Below are positions 37,240 through 46,164 of a stretch of DNA of 64,000 bases, in pieces; the first letter of the stretch is position 1, and each line of letters opens with the position of its first letter. The DNA comes from Bacillaceae bacterium JMAK1 (GTDB taxonomy: Bacteria > Bacillota > Bacilli > Bacillales > Marinococcaceae): positions 1 to 64,000 of the forward strand of contig JIBW01000006.1 in assembly GCA_012970285.1 (NCBI GenBank), given 5' to 3'. Below the pieces are notes generated by a model. The model searched no databases and had not been told where the DNA came from. It saw nothing but the letters and a program-made list of their open reading frames with translations. The translations under genes and the position numbers were made by a program.

Positions 37240-38145
37240 TTAACGGTGCTGTTCATAATAAATCATTTCAGCACTTTTCTTTAATTTATCATAATTTTCA
37301 TCCGAGAGGGGACCTAGTTCTGATGTAACACTGTTTTCTAGAACTTGTTCCGCAGTACTCGCACCAGCTACGACCGAAGTAACTGCAGGGTGATGAAGTA
37401 CATATCGAATCGCTTGTTGTGACGGTGTCTCTACATCACTAATGGCACGTAGAGCATCGGTCACAAATAGAATTCGTTCCTTACTATGACCTAAAAATCC
37501 ATCTTCACTGACTTTCTCTTCCACTCGGTCTGTTAGCAATCCTTTTGCCACTGCGCCTCTTATGAGCACACCAATTCCGTTTTGGTGAAGTAACTCTAAA
37601 AGTTCCTCCTCTGGTCTTCGGTCGAGTAAACTATATTGCATCATAACACTCGTCATCCCAGATCTAAGGTACTCACGAATAAGATTCGGGCGTATTGAAG
37701 AAATTCCAAATTCTCGGATGTATCCTTCTTGCTTTAATTCTTGCAACGCCTCAATTGACTCATCGATTGGGTCATCAATTGTTCCACCATGAAGTTGATA
37801 CAAATCGATGTAGTCCGTTCCTAAACGTTTTAAACTATTTTTACAAGCTTCTTTTAAGTATGCTTTTGACGGATCCCAAAACCACCCGTCTTTTCCTTCC
37901 TCAAAGTGATTCCCACCTTTTGTTCCAAGGATCAAGTCACTTCTTCTTTCCTTAATTAACTCTCCGACCATTCGCTCATTCTCACCAAAGGAGTAGAGGT
38001 CCGCGGTATCAAAATAGTTAATTCCTTTTTCCATAGCTGTTTCAATAATTCGTTTCGATTGTGTAGAGTCATTAGGTAAACTCATCGTACCCAATGAAAT
38101 CTCACTAAGTTCAATCTCTGATTTACCTAGCGTTCGTCTATTCAA
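37240..38145 (-). CDS. aldo/keto reductase
   Basis: A 301-residue (alpha/beta)8 NADPH-dependent oxidoreductase. The catalytic tetrad is visible: Asp and Tyr in NYFDTADLYSFGENE, Lys in LILGTKGG, His in YIDLYQLHGG. The C-terminal cofactor-binding stretch is VVAGASTAEQVLENS. It reduces aldehydes or ketones; the substrate is unknown. It is divergent from a MarR regulator and shares with it a promoter region containing a short palindrome. Confidence 0.9.
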   Translation of the reverse strand: MNRRTLGKSEIELSEISLGTMSLPNDSTQSKRIIETAMEKGINYFDTADLYSFGENERMVGELIKERRSDLILGTKGGNHFEEGKDGWFWDPSKAYLKEACKNSLKRLGTDYIDLYQLHGGTIDDPIDESIEALQELKQEGYIREFGISSIRPNLIREYLRSGMTSVMMQYSLLDRRPEEELLELLHQNGIGVLIRGAVAKGLLTDRVEEKVSEDGFLGHSKERILFVTDALRAISDVETPSQQAIRYVLHHPAVTSVVAGASTAEQVLENSVTSELGPLSDENYDKLKKSAEMIYYEQHR

Positions 38146-38256
38146 GGTTATCCCTCCAACAATAGTTTCTTATTCATCCTGTACCCGAAATTGTCGTAAA
38201 TCATACATCCCTTGTAATCGTAAATCGAGTCAAACTTATCGTATCGTGCAAAATTC

Positions 38257-38286
38257 TTGAATGTGTATGCCCATTCAGTTTATGAT
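38257..38286 (+). promoter_or_regulatory. sigma-A-like promoter with overlapping inverted repeat, before the MarR gene
   Basis: TTGAAT (38257-38262) and TATGAT (38281-38286) are 18 bp apart. TGAATG (38258-38263) and CATTCA (38272-38277) form an inverted repeat inside the promoter. Its position suggests a MarR operator controlling the regulator and perhaps the divergent reductase. Confidence 0.5.
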
Positions 38287-38317
38287 TATACTGAGAACAA
38301 ATGAAGGAGATATGTGT

Positions 38318-38752
38318 ATGGAGCAGACAGATCGCCGCCTTGCATTATTGCTATGGTTTCGGCTCGCACGCTTTTACAATCACAACATCCGTCAAACGAA
38401 CAAGAACTTAGATGATTATGACCTTTCCACTGCACAATTCGATCTACTCGTGCAAGTCGGTGCTCATCAGCCCATTACACAACAAGACTTAGCAGAAAAG
38501 CTTATTGTCACGAAAGGCAACATTACACACCTTGTTAAGAAGATGGAGACCCGTGAGCTAATCACTCGTAAACAAGAATGGAAAACAAAGTATTTATCGT
38601 TAACGAATGAAGGGTTAGATTTGTATCATCAAGTTGTGCCTATGCAAGAAGAGTTTCAGATGAACCAATTTTCAAGTTTATCAACCGATGAACAAAAAGA
38701 GTTATTACGCTTACTCACACGCCTTCATAAAAGTGACCCATCATCAGATTAA
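38318..38752 (+). CDS. MarR-family regulator
   Basis: A 144-residue MarR protein with the winged helix region ITQQDLAEKLIVTKGNITHLVKKME, cited as AEKLIVTKGNITHLVKK (about 60-76), and the wing ...KTKYLSLTNEGL. The start is ATG 38318, eight bases after AAGGAG; earlier ATGs touch or precede the RBS. It heads a plus-strand series of regulator, hydrolase and MFS carrier and faces the aldo/keto reductase. That arrangement recalls the quinone/catechol stress genes controlled by MhqR in B. subtilis, though orthology is not shown. Confidence 0.85.
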   Translation: MEQTDRRLALLLWFRLARFYNHNIRQTNKNLDDYDLSTAQFDLLVQVGAHQPITQQDLAEKLIVTKGNITHLVKKMETRELITRKQEWKTKYLSLTNEGLDLYHQVVPMQEEFQMNQFSSLSTDEQKELLRLLTRLHKSDPSSD

Positions 38753-38815
38753 ACTCATCATGATGGTTTTGAATGAGCATACTAACAACAATTACGGATA
38801 AAGGAGTGATCTCAA

Positions 38816-39421
38816 ATGAAACACATTTTTCAAAAAGGTTCTAACGAACACGCACCTGTTTTACTCCTCTTACACGGTACTGGTGGCGATGAGAACGACT
38901 TGCTTCCATTAGCGAAAATGATCGCACCAGATTCGTCAGTATTAAGCGTTCGTGGAAACGTAGCAGAAAATGGTATGCCACGATTTTTCCGTCGCCTTAG
39001 GGAAGGCGTGTTTGATGAAGAAGATTTGATCTTCCGCACGAAAGAACTGCATGAATTCCTTGATAATGCTGCTACACAATACAACTTCGATCGTTCCAAC
39101 ATTGTCGCTGTCGGATATTCAAATGGAGCCAATATTGCGGCGAGCTTATTGTTCCATTATGAGGACTCACTAAAAGGGGCTAGCCTTCATCATCCGATGG
39201 TACCAAGAAGAGGAATTACACTACCTTCACTTAAAGATACACCGATCTTTATCGGAGCAGGAAAACAAGATCCAATTTGTCGTCCTGAAGAGACAGAAGA
39301 ACTGACCAACTTGCTAAAAGAAGCTGGAGCAGATGTAACCTTACATTGGGAAAATGGTGGGCATCAGCTTACTCAGTCAGAATTAAATGAAGCCATTGAA
39401 TGGTTTACTAAGACCTTTTAA
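38816..39421 (+). CDS. alpha/beta hydrolase, carboxylesterase family (MhqD-like)
   Basis: A 201-residue hydrolase with the catalytic Ser in VGYSNGANIAAS, the oxyanion-hole region LLLHGTGGDEND, Asp in GAGKQDPI and His in NGGHQLTQ. Its small size and the LSVRGNVAENGMPRFFRR block resemble MhqD (YodD), a putative hydrolase induced by catechol and quinone stress in B. subtilis. It lies 60 nt behind the MarR gene. The natural substrate is unknown. Confidence 0.85.
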   Translation: MKHIFQKGSNEHAPVLLLLHGTGGDENDLLPLAKMIAPDSSVLSVRGNVAENGMPRFFRRLREGVFDEEDLIFRTKELHEFLDNAATQYNFDRSNIVAVGYSNGANIAASLLFHYEDSLKGASLHHPMVPRRGITLPSLKDTPIFIGAGKQDPICRPEETEELTNLLKEAGADVTLHWENGGHQLTQSELNEAIEWFTKTF

Positions 39422-39426
39422 TCAAG

Positions 39427-39455
39427 ACCGCCTACTCAACGTTTGAGTAGGCGGT
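39427..39455 (+). terminator. rho-independent terminator after the hydrolase gene
   Basis: ACCGCCTACTCAA (39427-39439) and TTGAGTAGGCGGT (39443-39455) form a perfect 13-bp stem with a 3-nt loop. The T-run behind is short. Confidence 0.75.
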
Positions 39456-39493
39456 TTCATGTTACAATGAGGAAAAAACATGACGAGGATAAC

Positions 39494-40678
39494 ATGCTTA
39501 ACACAACACCAACCAAACGTGCTCCTTATGTATTGGCCGTCATTGCAATCTTAATCGTTGCACTGAATTTACGACCTGCCATTACAAGTGTGGGGCCCTT
39601 ACTTATGATGATTCGTGACGACCTTCACTTATCACATGTTCAAATCAGTTTTATGACGGCTCTGCCTTTACTTTCGTTTTCACTTTTATCTCTTTTCGCC
39701 CCTAAATTATCGAGATCATTTGGTCTTGAGCGAATGATCTTCATCGGTCTTATTCTCTTAATTTTAGGAATGATCGTTCGTTTCATGCCAGTGAATGAAC
39801 TTCTTTTTATCGGGACTGCATTAGTAGGTATTGGAATTGCTTTATGTAATGTCTTAATTCCTGGTTTTGTAAAAAAGACATTTCCGTTAAGAATTGGGTT
39901 ATTTACGAGCTTGTATATGACTTCTATGGCCGTGTTTGCAACGATCGCTTCTGGCGTCAGCGTTCCACTTGCGTTAAACGTAGGACTAGGCTGGAATTTA
40001 AGTTTATTCATTTGGGTCGTTCCTGCTTTTTTGGCACTGATTTTTTGGTTGCCACAACTTCAATACAAAACAAAAAACCAAATCAAAACCGTGCCTACCG
40101 TAACGAAGCTTTGGCACTCAAAGCTCGCTTGGCAAGTGACCGCGTTTATGGGTTTACAATCGATTCTCTTCTATAGCTTGATTACGTGGTTACCCGAATT
40201 ATTAATGTTGAACGGCTATCATTCAACAGAAGCCGGTTTCTTTTTAGCTTGGATGCAAATTTTCGGGATTCCTGCAACGTTTATTGTTCCAATTATCGGT
40301 GCTCGTCTTTCTGATCAACGGAAAATCGTACTCACATTAGGCGTACTCTATGCAACAGGTTTTCTCGGCCTGACTTTCTTTAATAGTTCTTTGTTTACGA
40401 CTGGACTTTTTATCGCGCTCGTCGGCATTGCTCAAGGTGGTGCCGTTAGTTTATCATTTCTACTTTTATCATTGAGAACGAAAACCGCTCAAGATGCGGC
40501 TTCACTTTCTGGCATGTCGCAAGCGGTCGGCTATTTGTTTGCAACAATTGGTCCAATTGGATTTGGGCTTTTGCTACAATCCGTTCAGCTACCAGAGCTC
40601 ACCTATATGCTCTGCCTAATCCTTACGATTGTCTTATTAATTGTAGGTCTGTTCGCTAGCCGAAACAAAACGGTCTAA
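39494..40678 (+). CDS. MFS transporter, CynX/NimT family
   Basis: A 394-residue twelve-segment carrier with the CynX/NimT opening LNLRPAITSVGPLL and a weak MFS loop motif (ARLSDQRKIVLT) in the second half. Relatives move cyanate, nitroimidazole-like drugs or other small anions; the substrate is not predictable. I use ATG 39494 behind GAGGAT, because the frame extended to 39443 lies within the preceding terminator. It probably has its own promoter. Confidence 0.87.
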   Translation: MLNTTPTKRAPYVLAVIAILIVALNLRPAITSVGPLLMMIRDDLHLSHVQISFMTALPLLSFSLLSLFAPKLSRSFGLERMIFIGLILLILGMIVRFMPVNELLFIGTALVGIGIALCNVLIPGFVKKTFPLRIGLFTSLYMTSMAVFATIASGVSVPLALNVGLGWNLSLFIWVVPAFLALIFWLPQLQYKTKNQIKTVPTVTKLWHSKLAWQVTAFMGLQSILFYSLITWLPELLMLNGYHSTEAGFFLAWMQIFGIPATFIVPIIGARLSDQRKIVLTLGVLYATGFLGLTFFNSSLFTTGLFIALVGIAQGGAVSLSFLLLSLRTKTAQDAASLSGMSQAVGYLFATIGPIGFGLLLQSVQLPELTYMLCLILTIVLLIVGLFASRNKTV

Positions 40679-40680
40679 AA

Positions 40681-40711
40681 AAACGATGAGGGGGCTCCTC
40701 ATCGTTTTTTC
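40681..40711. terminator. bidirectional terminator
   Basis: AAACGATGAGG (40681-40691) and CCTCATCGTTT (40697-40707) with A/T flanks, between the convergent MFS and nucleotidase genes. Confidence 0.88.
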
Positions 40712-40713
40712 CT

Positions 40714-42621
40714 TTATTGTTGTACAATTCTTCCTTCAACATCAGGGATTTCTTCTCCAGAGCGAATGTAATCAATAAGAATCTCACTTAACAATTCACC
40801 CGTTGATAAGACAATTTCTTGATCTTCAAACATCGAATAGCCATCTCCACCAGCTGCTAGAAAATCGTTTGTTCCAACGAGATACGTTTTTGTCGTGTCT
40901 AACGGCTCACCATTGATCTCAACAGACGTTACACGCTCATAAGGAGCTGCCTCTGGATCGTATTGTACCTTCATCCCAGAAACGTGTAAAAACCCACCGT
41001 TACTTTCAGGATAAACACTGAGTGATTCCTCTAACGCTTCAACAAGGATATCTCCTGTCATTTCTTGAGCTTCAACGAGGTTAATAAACGGAAAAGCATT
41101 CATCACATCATGGATCGTCACGTCACCTGCTTCGATGCTATCTCGAATTCCTCCACCGTTCATAATCGCTACATCAGCATCTGTACGTTGACGCATCGCA
41201 TCTGTAATTAAGTTGCCCAAGTTCGATTCTTCACGTCGAACGACCTCTCGGTCCCCTTCAAGACGTGTATCAATGGATCCGATCACTTCACTTAATGCTT
41301 CATCAACTTCAGTCACATACTTTTCTACGAGTGCTTCCGTCTCTGGATGCGGTTCAATATGATCATTAACGTCGCGAATTAATTGACCGTTCATCGAAGC
41401 TAGCTCATCTTCATAATAGTAGAAGTTCACAACACCGACTGCTTTTGTATGCTCGTGGGCTTGTGCGATAAATGTCTGATCTTCATAAAATGGTCGCTCA
41501 ACTGCTGTATGACTATGTCCACCAATGATTAAATCGACACCTTCAATTTCTTCTGCTAAGGTCTGGTCTACCGAATGACCGGAGTGCGTTAACAGAACGA
41601 CATGATCAACTTTGTCTTCAATGGCCTCTACTTCACGCTTAGCAATCTCTACATCATTATGAAATGTTATTCCTTCAACATTACTCGGATGTGTTCGAAT
41701 TGGTGTATCCTCTGTTGTAATTCCAACAATCCCGATTTTTTTGTCAGCGAGTTCTGCGATAGAATAACGCTCGACTAATGGCTCTCCGGTTTCATCAACG
41801 ATGACATTGCTTGCAAGGATCGGAAAGTCTGCTAGGTCACTTAATTCTAATAAACGATTATAGCCATAATTAAATTCATGGTTCCCAGCAGCCATCGCAT
41901 CGTAGCCGATATGATTCATAAGCTCAACCATCGCTTGTCCTTCTGTATAATGAACATGATTTGTGCCATGGAATGTATCTCCACCATCAACGAGGAGAAC
42001 GTCATCACTTTGCTCTTTAATGTGCTCATAGATTGTATGTACTTTTGCAAGACCCATGACACCTTCATCATCGTTTTGCATGACTCTTCCGTGCATATCA
42101 TTTGTATGTACGATTGAACGTTTCGAAAAGCGCTGGTCTTGTCGTTCTAGAATCGCATCAACTTGGTGAGGAGCAATGTTTTGGTTCGGTCGCATATAAC
42201 CATTGGTGTACCCATTCATAATGCCATACTGCGCTACAGTCGCCAGTGCCTCACTCGCAAAACTTGTTTCAGAGACATCTTCAAATTGCAAAAGCGTTGA
42301 TAAATCATCTGCTTCTAAATTCATTGCACGTGTCATAAATAACGATGCGTGTGCTCTCGTTACGGGATCTTCAGTTCCAAAACGAGTATCCGTTCGTCCT
42401 GTTGTGATTCCAAGTTCCACTGCGGCTGTTACATAAGATGCATATTCTTCACTTACGTCTTCAAAAGCAAGCGTTGACGTATCATAATGATCGACTTCAA
42501 TGTCCATTTCATCCATCATTTTTTTGAGAAAATCACCTCGTTTTACTTCTGAACCTTCAGCAAGCTGTGGAATACTTAACATCGGAACTGTAAGTAAGGC
42601 TGCTAACCAGAACTTCTTCAT
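40714..42621 (-). CDS. S-layer-anchored 5'-nucleotidase / 2',3'-cyclic phosphodiesterase
   Basis: A 635-residue exported protein. A signal peptide (about 1-23) is followed by two to three SLH-type repeats (about 30-160; LAFEDVSEEYASYVTAAVELGIT and a QFEDVSET..YGIMNGY unit). A calcineurin-like phosphoesterase domain follows, with IVHTNDMHGR, LLVDGGDTFHGT, AAGNHEFNYG and GGHSHT. The 5'-nucleotidase C-terminal domain has NLITDAMRQRTDAD and NGGGIRDSI. It would hydrolyse extracellular nucleotides while bound through SLH domains to secondary wall polymer. The SLH repeats are at the N-terminus. ATG 42621 after GGAGGTGGG. Confidence 0.9.
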   Translation of the reverse strand: MKKFWLAALLTVPMLSIPQLAEGSEVKRGDFLKKMMDEMDIEVDHYDTSTLAFEDVSEEYASYVTAAVELGITTGRTDTRFGTEDPVTRAHASLFMTRAMNLEADDLSTLLQFEDVSETSFASEALATVAQYGIMNGYTNGYMRPNQNIAPHQVDAILERQDQRFSKRSIVHTNDMHGRVMQNDDEGVMGLAKVHTIYEHIKEQSDDVLLVDGGDTFHGTNHVHYTEGQAMVELMNHIGYDAMAAGNHEFNYGYNRLLELSDLADFPILASNVIVDETGEPLVERYSIAELADKKIGIVGITTEDTPIRTHPSNVEGITFHNDVEIAKREVEAIEDKVDHVVLLTHSGHSVDQTLAEEIEGVDLIIGGHSHTAVERPFYEDQTFIAQAHEHTKAVGVVNFYYYEDELASMNGQLIRDVNDHIEPHPETEALVEKYVTEVDEALSEVIGSIDTRLEGDREVVRREESNLGNLITDAMRQRTDADVAIMNGGGIRDSIEAGDVTIHDVMNAFPFINLVEAQEMTGDILVEALEESLSVYPESNGGFLHVSGMKVQYDPEAAPYERVTSVEINGEPLDTTKTYLVGTNDFLAAGGDGYSMFEDQEIVLSTGELLSEILIDYIRSGEEIPDVEGRIVQQ

Positions 42622-42733
42622 GTTTCCCACCTCCTATAGAATTACTTTCATCGTAGCAAACTGAGCAAATGCGACAAGAGTCGTGCAAGAAGTTTAACAA
42701 GAATACTAACTAAAACTTACAATTCTATAAGAA

Positions 42734-42766
42734 AGACCCACATTCTTTTACATCGAATGCGGGTCT
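42734..42766 (-). terminator. terminator of the mrp operon
   Basis: AGACCC and CATTC (42734-42745) pair with GAATG and GGGTCT (42755-42766), with one mismatch. On the minus strand it is followed by a T-rich tail and lies just after mrpG. Confidence 0.78.
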
Positions 42767-42776
42767 AAGTTCTTAC

Positions 42777-43172
42777 TTAAGATGAACGATGATGTCGTTC
42801 TTTATTGTGTGCACGACGTTCTTCTTCACTACCAAGAATAGGTTCAAGGTCATCTTGTACACTTTCTTCAGCCAATGAAACACCTGAACGGTAAGCAGCG
42901 CGACAAATGAGATGCCCTGCAACCGGTGCTGTAAGAAACACAAATACAATACCTAAGATTAACCTAACACTATAAACTCCTTCAGATAACCCAAAGAAGA
43001 GAAATGCTCCTATAATGGTTACGAGAACTCCAAGAGTAGCACTTTTCGTAGCTGCGTGTGAGCGGGTGTACACATCTGGCAAGCGGATTAAACCAAAAGC
43101 GCTAATCAATGCTAATGCAACACCTATAAGCACTAGAATGGAGACAATGATTTCAATCATGCTTTCGTTCAA
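42777..43172 (-). CDS. mrpG: Mrp Na+/H+ antiporter subunit G
   Basis: A 131-residue subunit with three membrane helices and the conserved GLIRLPDVYTRSHAATKSATLG segment, cited as RLPDVYTRSHAATKS. Last gene of the seven-gene antiporter operon. Two starts are possible: TTG 43172, well spaced from AGAGGGG but overlapping mrpF by 20 nt, and ATG 43160, which overlaps the mrpF stop as ATGA. I list the longer form. The tail is charged and hydrophilic. Confidence 0.92.
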   Translation of the reverse strand: MNESMIEIIVSILVLIGVALALISAFGLIRLPDVYTRSHAATKSATLGVLVTIIGAFLFFGLSEGVYSVRLILGIVFVFLTAPVAGHLICRAAYRSGVSLAEESVQDDLEPILGSEEERRAHNKERHHRSS

Positions 43173-43434
43173 TTGCTACACCCCTCTCAATAAACTTCGA
43201 AAATGCAATCGTTCCGATAAAGGCGAGTATACCAAGCAATAGAATTGCCTCAAGATATGCCGTTGATCGCATATAAATAGAGAACACTGCAATCAAAGCA
43301 ATTAAGTTAATCCCGATAGAATCAAGAGCAATAATTCGATCTGGCATTGATGGACCTTTATATACTCTATACAAAGCAACCAAGATGGCGAAGGAGATTA
43401 ACAACAACGAGATCAATAAAATAAGATCAAACAT
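43153..43434 (-). CDS. mrpF: Mrp Na+/H+ antiporter subunit F
   Basis: A 93-residue protein with three membrane helices and the family motif GPSMPDRIIALD with its essential acidic residues. It lies between mrpE (one-base overlap) and mrpG. In the complex it belongs to the small-subunit module that MrpA and MrpD need for activity. Confidence 0.94.
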   Translation of the reverse strand: MFDLILLISLLLISFAILVALYRVYKGPSMPDRIIALDSIGINLIALIAVFSIYMRSTAYLEAILLLGILAFIGTIAFSKFIERGVAIERKHD

Positions 43435-43910
43435 TATCTTGTAACCCCCATAATCGCTTTTTCAAACTTGTCTTTAGATCGTAACGCCATGTCACTTGAA
43501 TCTGGAATGTCCATGGCATGCATATAGAATGTCTTGCCGTCTTCTGAAACTTCTATAACGACTGAACCAGGAGTTAGCATTAAGAGTAATGCTAACACTG
43601 TAATCTCTAAATCGGTTTCTAGTGTCGTTTCTAATGTAAAGATCCCTGGCGTGATATTCAGCTTCGGACGTAAGATTTGTCTAGTAATTAAGATGCTCGA
43701 AGAAATTAACTCACGGATAAACAATACTAATAACGCAATGAGCGCCCATATCCTTCTCAGGTAGAACGGTTGATCAAAGAATCTGCGTGTCATCCAGATG
43801 AGTAAGAGGCCGAGCAAATAACCTAAAGTAAATGTACTTATACTCCAATCATCTTGCAAAAACATCCAAAGCGCTGCGATAAATAAATTTAATAGTATTT
43901 GTACAGGCAT
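43434..43910 (-). CDS. mrpE: Mrp Na+/H+ antiporter subunit E
   Basis: A 158-residue protein with two N-terminal hydrophobic segments and the conserved C-terminal soluble region (LMLTPGSVVIEVSEDGKTFYMHA, cited as LTPGSVVIEVSEDG). Typical MrpE length and position after mrpD. It is required for full antiporter assembly in alkaliphilic Bacillus (established for the family). Confidence 0.94.
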   Translation of the reverse strand: MPVQILLNLFIAALWMFLQDDWSISTFTLGYLLGLLLIWMTRRFFDQPFYLRRIWALIALLVLFIRELISSSILITRQILRPKLNITPGIFTLETTLETDLEITVLALLLMLTPGSVVIEVSEDGKTFYMHAMDIPDSSDMALRSKDKFEKAIMGVTR

Positions 43911-43923
43911 GCTCTCACCTCTC

Positions 43924-45408
43924 TTATTCCCCGTTCGGCATTACTGCATCGATGTACAAGGAAGGATTGTTAATGACTTCAGCAGCTTCCATAATGTAGA
44001 CGTTCACGAATTCTGCTCCGAGTCCCATTCCAATAACAATGACTGTAAGAATTGCACTCGGAAGGAGTGTACCTTTCGTTGACATCTTCTCATCCTCAAC
44101 GGTCAGCTGATTTTCTCCCCAAAATCCGTTAATAAAGATTTTGATGACGGAGTAAAGAACCATGAGGCTCGTAATTAAACCTACAGCAGCAATGATATAA
44201 AACCCTTCACCAATTGCCCCTTGTAAAACGAGAAGCTTTCCAATGAAGCCACTCAGTGGTGGCACTCCTGCAAGGGCAAGTGCCGCAATAAAGAACATCC
44301 AACCGAGTGAAGCGTGATTTCGAATCATTCCGCTCATTTCACGTAACTTATCTGTACCCGTCAGCCCAATCATCACTCCACCGAGTAAGAAGAGAAGGGC
44401 TTTTACGAACATATCATGAATCAAATAGAAGACCGATCCAGCAATCGCTGTCGTCGTAAAGACTGCAAAACCTGCAATCATAAACCCTACCGCGACAACA
44501 ACGTTGTACGCCAGTATCTTTCTAAGGCTCCAATGTGCAACGGCTCCAATTGCCCCGATGATCATCGTCAGTATACCGAGCCACGCAAGCAGTTGATGTG
44601 TAATCTCTGGTTGGTGAGGAAATACAACCGAGAACACACGGAAAATCGAGTAAATCCCGACCTTTGTTAAGAGCGCCGCAAATAGAGCCGCAATTGCCAT
44701 CGGTGGTGCACCATATGAACCTGGTAACCAGAAGTACATGAGTAGGGCAGCTTTTAATGAAAATACGAGCATTAAAAAGATCGCGACAGTTGTTAGAAGA
44801 CCATCTTGCCCTGCTTCTGATACACGAATTGCCATATGTGCAAAATTCAAGGTTCCTAGCATTCCGTATAAATACGCAATCGCAATGAGGAACATCATCG
44901 AAGACACGATATTAACGAGTACGTATTTAATCGATTCACGAAGCTGAACTTTCTTACCTCCAAGAGCAATTAACACATACGAAGATAACAACATAACTTC
45001 GAAGAATACAAACAGGTTAAATAAATCTCCTGTTAAAAATGATCCCATAACACCGACAAGTAAAAATTGGATGAACGTATAGAAATAATACCGTTCCCGT
45101 TCTTCACCAATTGTACGAAACCCATATAACAAACAACAAATCCCAACTATGACTGTTGTAAATACGAGTAACATTGCGAACATGTCGGCAACTAGGACAA
45201 TCCCGTAAGGCGGCTCCCAGCCCCCTAGATTTAACGTCATCGTGCCTTCATTCAAGACACGTTGAATGATAATCGCTGCGATGACCCCTACAGCCAACAA
45301 AGAAAGAATGCTTAACCAACGCTGGGCAGAGATGCGATTTCTAAGGAAGATAAGTAGGACGCCCGTAAGGAGTGGAATTAGCAATAATAAAATAATGATA
45401 TTATTCAT
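43924..45408 (-). CDS. mrpD: Mrp Na+/H+ antiporter subunit D
   Basis: A 494-residue subunit with about fourteen helices, related to complex I subunit NuoN/M. The key membrane Glu is in LFVFFEVMLLSSYVLIALG and the Lys in LLTKVGIYSIFRV. Start set at ATG 45408, eight bases after AAGGGG; it overlaps the mrpC end by eight bases. One of the two large ion-translocating subunits. Confidence 0.95.
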   Translation of the reverse strand: MNNIIILLLLIPLLTGVLLIFLRNRISAQRWLSILSLLAVGVIAAIIIQRVLNEGTMTLNLGGWEPPYGIVLVADMFAMLLVFTTVIVGICCLLYGFRTIGEERERYYFYTFIQFLLVGVMGSFLTGDLFNLFVFFEVMLLSSYVLIALGGKKVQLRESIKYVLVNIVSSMMFLIAIAYLYGMLGTLNFAHMAIRVSEAGQDGLLTTVAIFLMLVFSLKAALLMYFWLPGSYGAPPMAIAALFAALLTKVGIYSIFRVFSVVFPHQPEITHQLLAWLGILTMIIGAIGAVAHWSLRKILAYNVVVAVGFMIAGFAVFTTTAIAGSVFYLIHDMFVKALLFLLGGVMIGLTGTDKLREMSGMIRNHASLGWMFFIAALALAGVPPLSGFIGKLLVLQGAIGEGFYIIAAVGLITSLMVLYSVIKIFINGFWGENQLTVEDEKMSTKGTLLPSAILTVIVIGMGLGAEFVNVYIMEAAEVINNPSLYIDAVMPNGE

Positions 45409-45739
45409 CGTCAATACCCCTTAGTTTATCCATATCGTCTGTTCCTAGTTCTTTATACGCTCGATACGCCAGTACCAAGAAGAAGCCAGTCGTTGCAAAG
45501 TTAATCACGATTGCGGTCAAGATCAACGCTTGCGGAAGAGGATCGGCGTAGGAGAGCGCTTCAATGTTCGTAATCGGCGGCGCTCCTTCTTTTAAGCCTG
45601 CGGTCGTAAGCAGTAGCAATAACGCTCCGTGACCAATAACCGCCGTTCCTAAAATAATTCTGAGTAAGCTTCTTGACATGACTAAATACGTACCAGCGGT
45701 TACGAGGACACCTATTAGAATAGACATTAGTATTTCCAT
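45401..45739 (-). CDS. mrpC: Mrp Na+/H+ antiporter subunit C
   Basis: A 112-residue NuoK-like subunit with three membrane helices and the family segment PLPQALILTAIVINFATTGFF, cited as DPLPQALILTAIVI. Tightly packed between mrpB (2-nt gap) and mrpD (overlap). Confidence 0.94.
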   Translation of the reverse strand: MEILMSILIGVLVTAGTYLVMSRSLLRIILGTAVIGHGALLLLLTTAGLKEGAPPITNIEALSYADPLPQALILTAIVINFATTGFFLVLAYRAYKELGTDDMDKLRGIDDE

Positions 45740-45741
45740 AG

Positions 45742-46164
45742 TTATACATCCTCACTAATACTTAAAATGATTGTGAGTGTCCCACCAACAACTGTAAACA
45801 ACACACCAAATTCGAAGAGAACAGATGTGGCAAGCTCAATCTCCCCGAAAAACGGGAAATCAACATACTCAAACGTATGACTGAGGAAAGGGAAACCGAG
45901 TAAGATCGACCCTAACCCGGTAAGCATTGATACAGAAACTCCGACTCCAATTAACGTGCGATAGTTAATTGGGATCGCTTTAGAAATCGTATCAATATCA
46001 TAAGACAAGTAGAGGAGAACGAGGGCAGATGCAGCCATGAGCCCTCCGATAAATCCTCCACCTGTATCATGATGCCCTGCAAAGAAGAGGTAGAAGGCGA
46101 ACGTGAAGATGATGAAAACAACAATCTTCGTTACCGTCTGCAAAATCACATCATTGACTTTCAT
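45742..46164 (-). CDS. mrpB: Mrp Na+/H+ antiporter subunit B
   Basis: A 140-residue subunit with four membrane helices and the family block GHHDTGGGFIGGLMAASALVL, cited as HDTGGGFIGGLMAAS. Its start overlaps the end of mrpA by 14 bases. B, C and the C-terminal part of A form the module next to the Na+ path in known Mrp structures. Confidence 0.94.
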   Translation of the reverse strand: MKVNDVILQTVTKIVVFIIFTFAFYLFFAGHHDTGGGFIGGLMAASALVLLYLSYDIDTISKAIPINYRTLIGVGVSVSMLTGLGSILLGFPFLSHTFEYVDFPFFGEIELATSVLFEFGVLFTVVGGTLTIILSISEDV

